Below, in pieces: positions 4,745-5,139 of a stretch of 5,139 nucleotides of DNA. Both the position numbers and the translations under genes were made by a program. How positions within the stretch are numbered: position 1 is the stretch's first letter; each line of letters opens with the position of its first letter. This DNA comes from Moraxellaceae bacterium UBA2477 (lineage in GTDB: Bacteria > Pseudomonadota > Gammaproteobacteria > Pseudomonadales > Moraxellaceae), in assembly GCA_002342025.1 (NCBI GenBank), contig DDPD01000027.1, positions 1-5,139 on the forward strand. The letters are read 5' to 3'. The notes under the pieces were generated by a model. The model saw only the letters and a list, made by a program, of their open reading frames with translations, was not told the DNA's origin and made no database searches.

Positions 4745-5139
4745 GCGTGGAATCAACCAGGTTCTGGGCAAAAGCCAGAGGGCGAGAAGCCGGATCCGTG
4801 GGGGCGCAAGCCAGCGGCGGGTGGGCCTAAAGGTCCTTCATTGGCCGATAAGTTGGGCGGCTTGTTTGATGGCTCGGATCCATCCGGCGAAAAACAGCTG
4901 TCACGCTTATTGCTGCTCGGTGCCTTTGCGCTTTGGGTAGTGTTTGGCTTTTATCGCGTTGAGCAGGCCGAGCGCGCTGTGCTTTTTCGCTTTGGTGCCT
5001 TTCAAAGTATTCAAACGGCAGGTTTGCATTGGCATCCGCCCTTAATGGATTCGGTGCAAAAGGTAAATGTTGAGCGTACGGAGCAGATGCCGCTCAATGC
5101 CAGCATGATTACCGAAGATGAGAACATTGTTGATATCTC
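4742..5139 (+). CDS. hflK: FtsH protease regulator HflK, N-terminal part (partial)
   Basis: The first 132 codons are present and the window ends mid-gene in frame. HflK and HflC form a large SPFH-family membrane assembly that encloses FtsH and controls its access to substrates. The visible part starts MAWNQPG, followed by a hydrophilic segment rich in Gly, Pro and Lys with DPWG (18-21), then SLADKLGGLFDG (33-44). One transmembrane helix spans about 55-71 (LLLLGAFALWVVFGFY), expected to leave the N-terminus in the cytoplasm and the SPFH domain in the periplasm. The start of the SPFH/band-7 domain is clear: VEQAERAVLFRFGAF (73-87), AGLHWHPP (93-100), VNVER (108-112) and TEDENIVDI (124-132). The cytoplasmic part (about 54 residues) is shorter than in E. 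coli (roughly 80) and lacks the usual PPDLDDIFRKL-like motif. hflC is expected just downstream but is not in the window. Confidence 0.96.
   Translation, partial: MAWNQPGSGQKPEGEKPDPWGRKPAAGGPKGPSLADKLGGLFDGSDPSGEKQLSRLLLLGAFALWVVFGFYRVEQAERAVLFRFGAFQSIQTAGLHWHPPLMDSVQKVNVERTEQMPLNASMITEDENIVDI

Overview
The window is a contiguous piece of the conserved gammaproteobacterial amiB-mutL-miaA-hfq-hflX-hflK superoperon. All genes are on the + strand. The organism is very probably a gammaproteobacterium outside the Enterobacterales. Gene order and protein similarity match E. coli, but MutL carries a complete MutLalpha-type endonuclease metal site that E. coli MutL lacks, and Hfq has an RKER rim motif as in Pseudomonas. 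I cannot name a genus from the sequence alone. Codon use looks even across the genes, and I see no insertion sequence, tRNA, rRNA, CRISPR array or horizontally acquired cargo.

Layout: 1-183 is the last 60 codons of the cell-wall amidase amiB. Then come mutL (193-2004, GTG start), miaA (2004-2960, overlapping the mutL stop by one base as TAATG), a 134-base gap, hfq (3095-3412), hflX (3421-4728), and the first 132 codons of hflK (from 4742, cut by the window end). Apart from the gap before hfq, genes are separated by 13 bases or fewer or overlap. Two Shine-Dalgarno sequences (mutL, hflX) contain the stop codon of the preceding gene. This points to one transcription unit with translational coupling.

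The only substantial non-coding stretch, 2961-3094, is dense in signals. A sigma-32 (heat-shock) promoter candidate, CTTGAAA-14 bases-CCCCA, overlaps the miaA stop codon. A 12-bp bulged hairpin follows at 3014-3042. A short perfect hairpin at 3064-3078 ends four bases before the hfq Shine-Dalgarno. The layout suggests that hfq, and through it hflX and hflK, gets an extra heat-inducible transcript whose leader can be controlled translationally, possibly by Hfq itself.

Working together: AmiB splits septal peptidoglycan, MutL acts in mismatch repair, MiaA modifies A37 of tRNAs, Hfq pairs small RNAs with mRNAs, HflX splits stalled ribosomes under stress, and HflK (with HflC, expected just downstream) controls the FtsH membrane protease. 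The second half (hfq-hflX-hflK) is a stress-response module, which fits the heat-shock promoter. I found no evidence of an undescribed system. The most informative observations are the hfq leader, the strongly acidic Hfq tail and the MutL endonuclease site.
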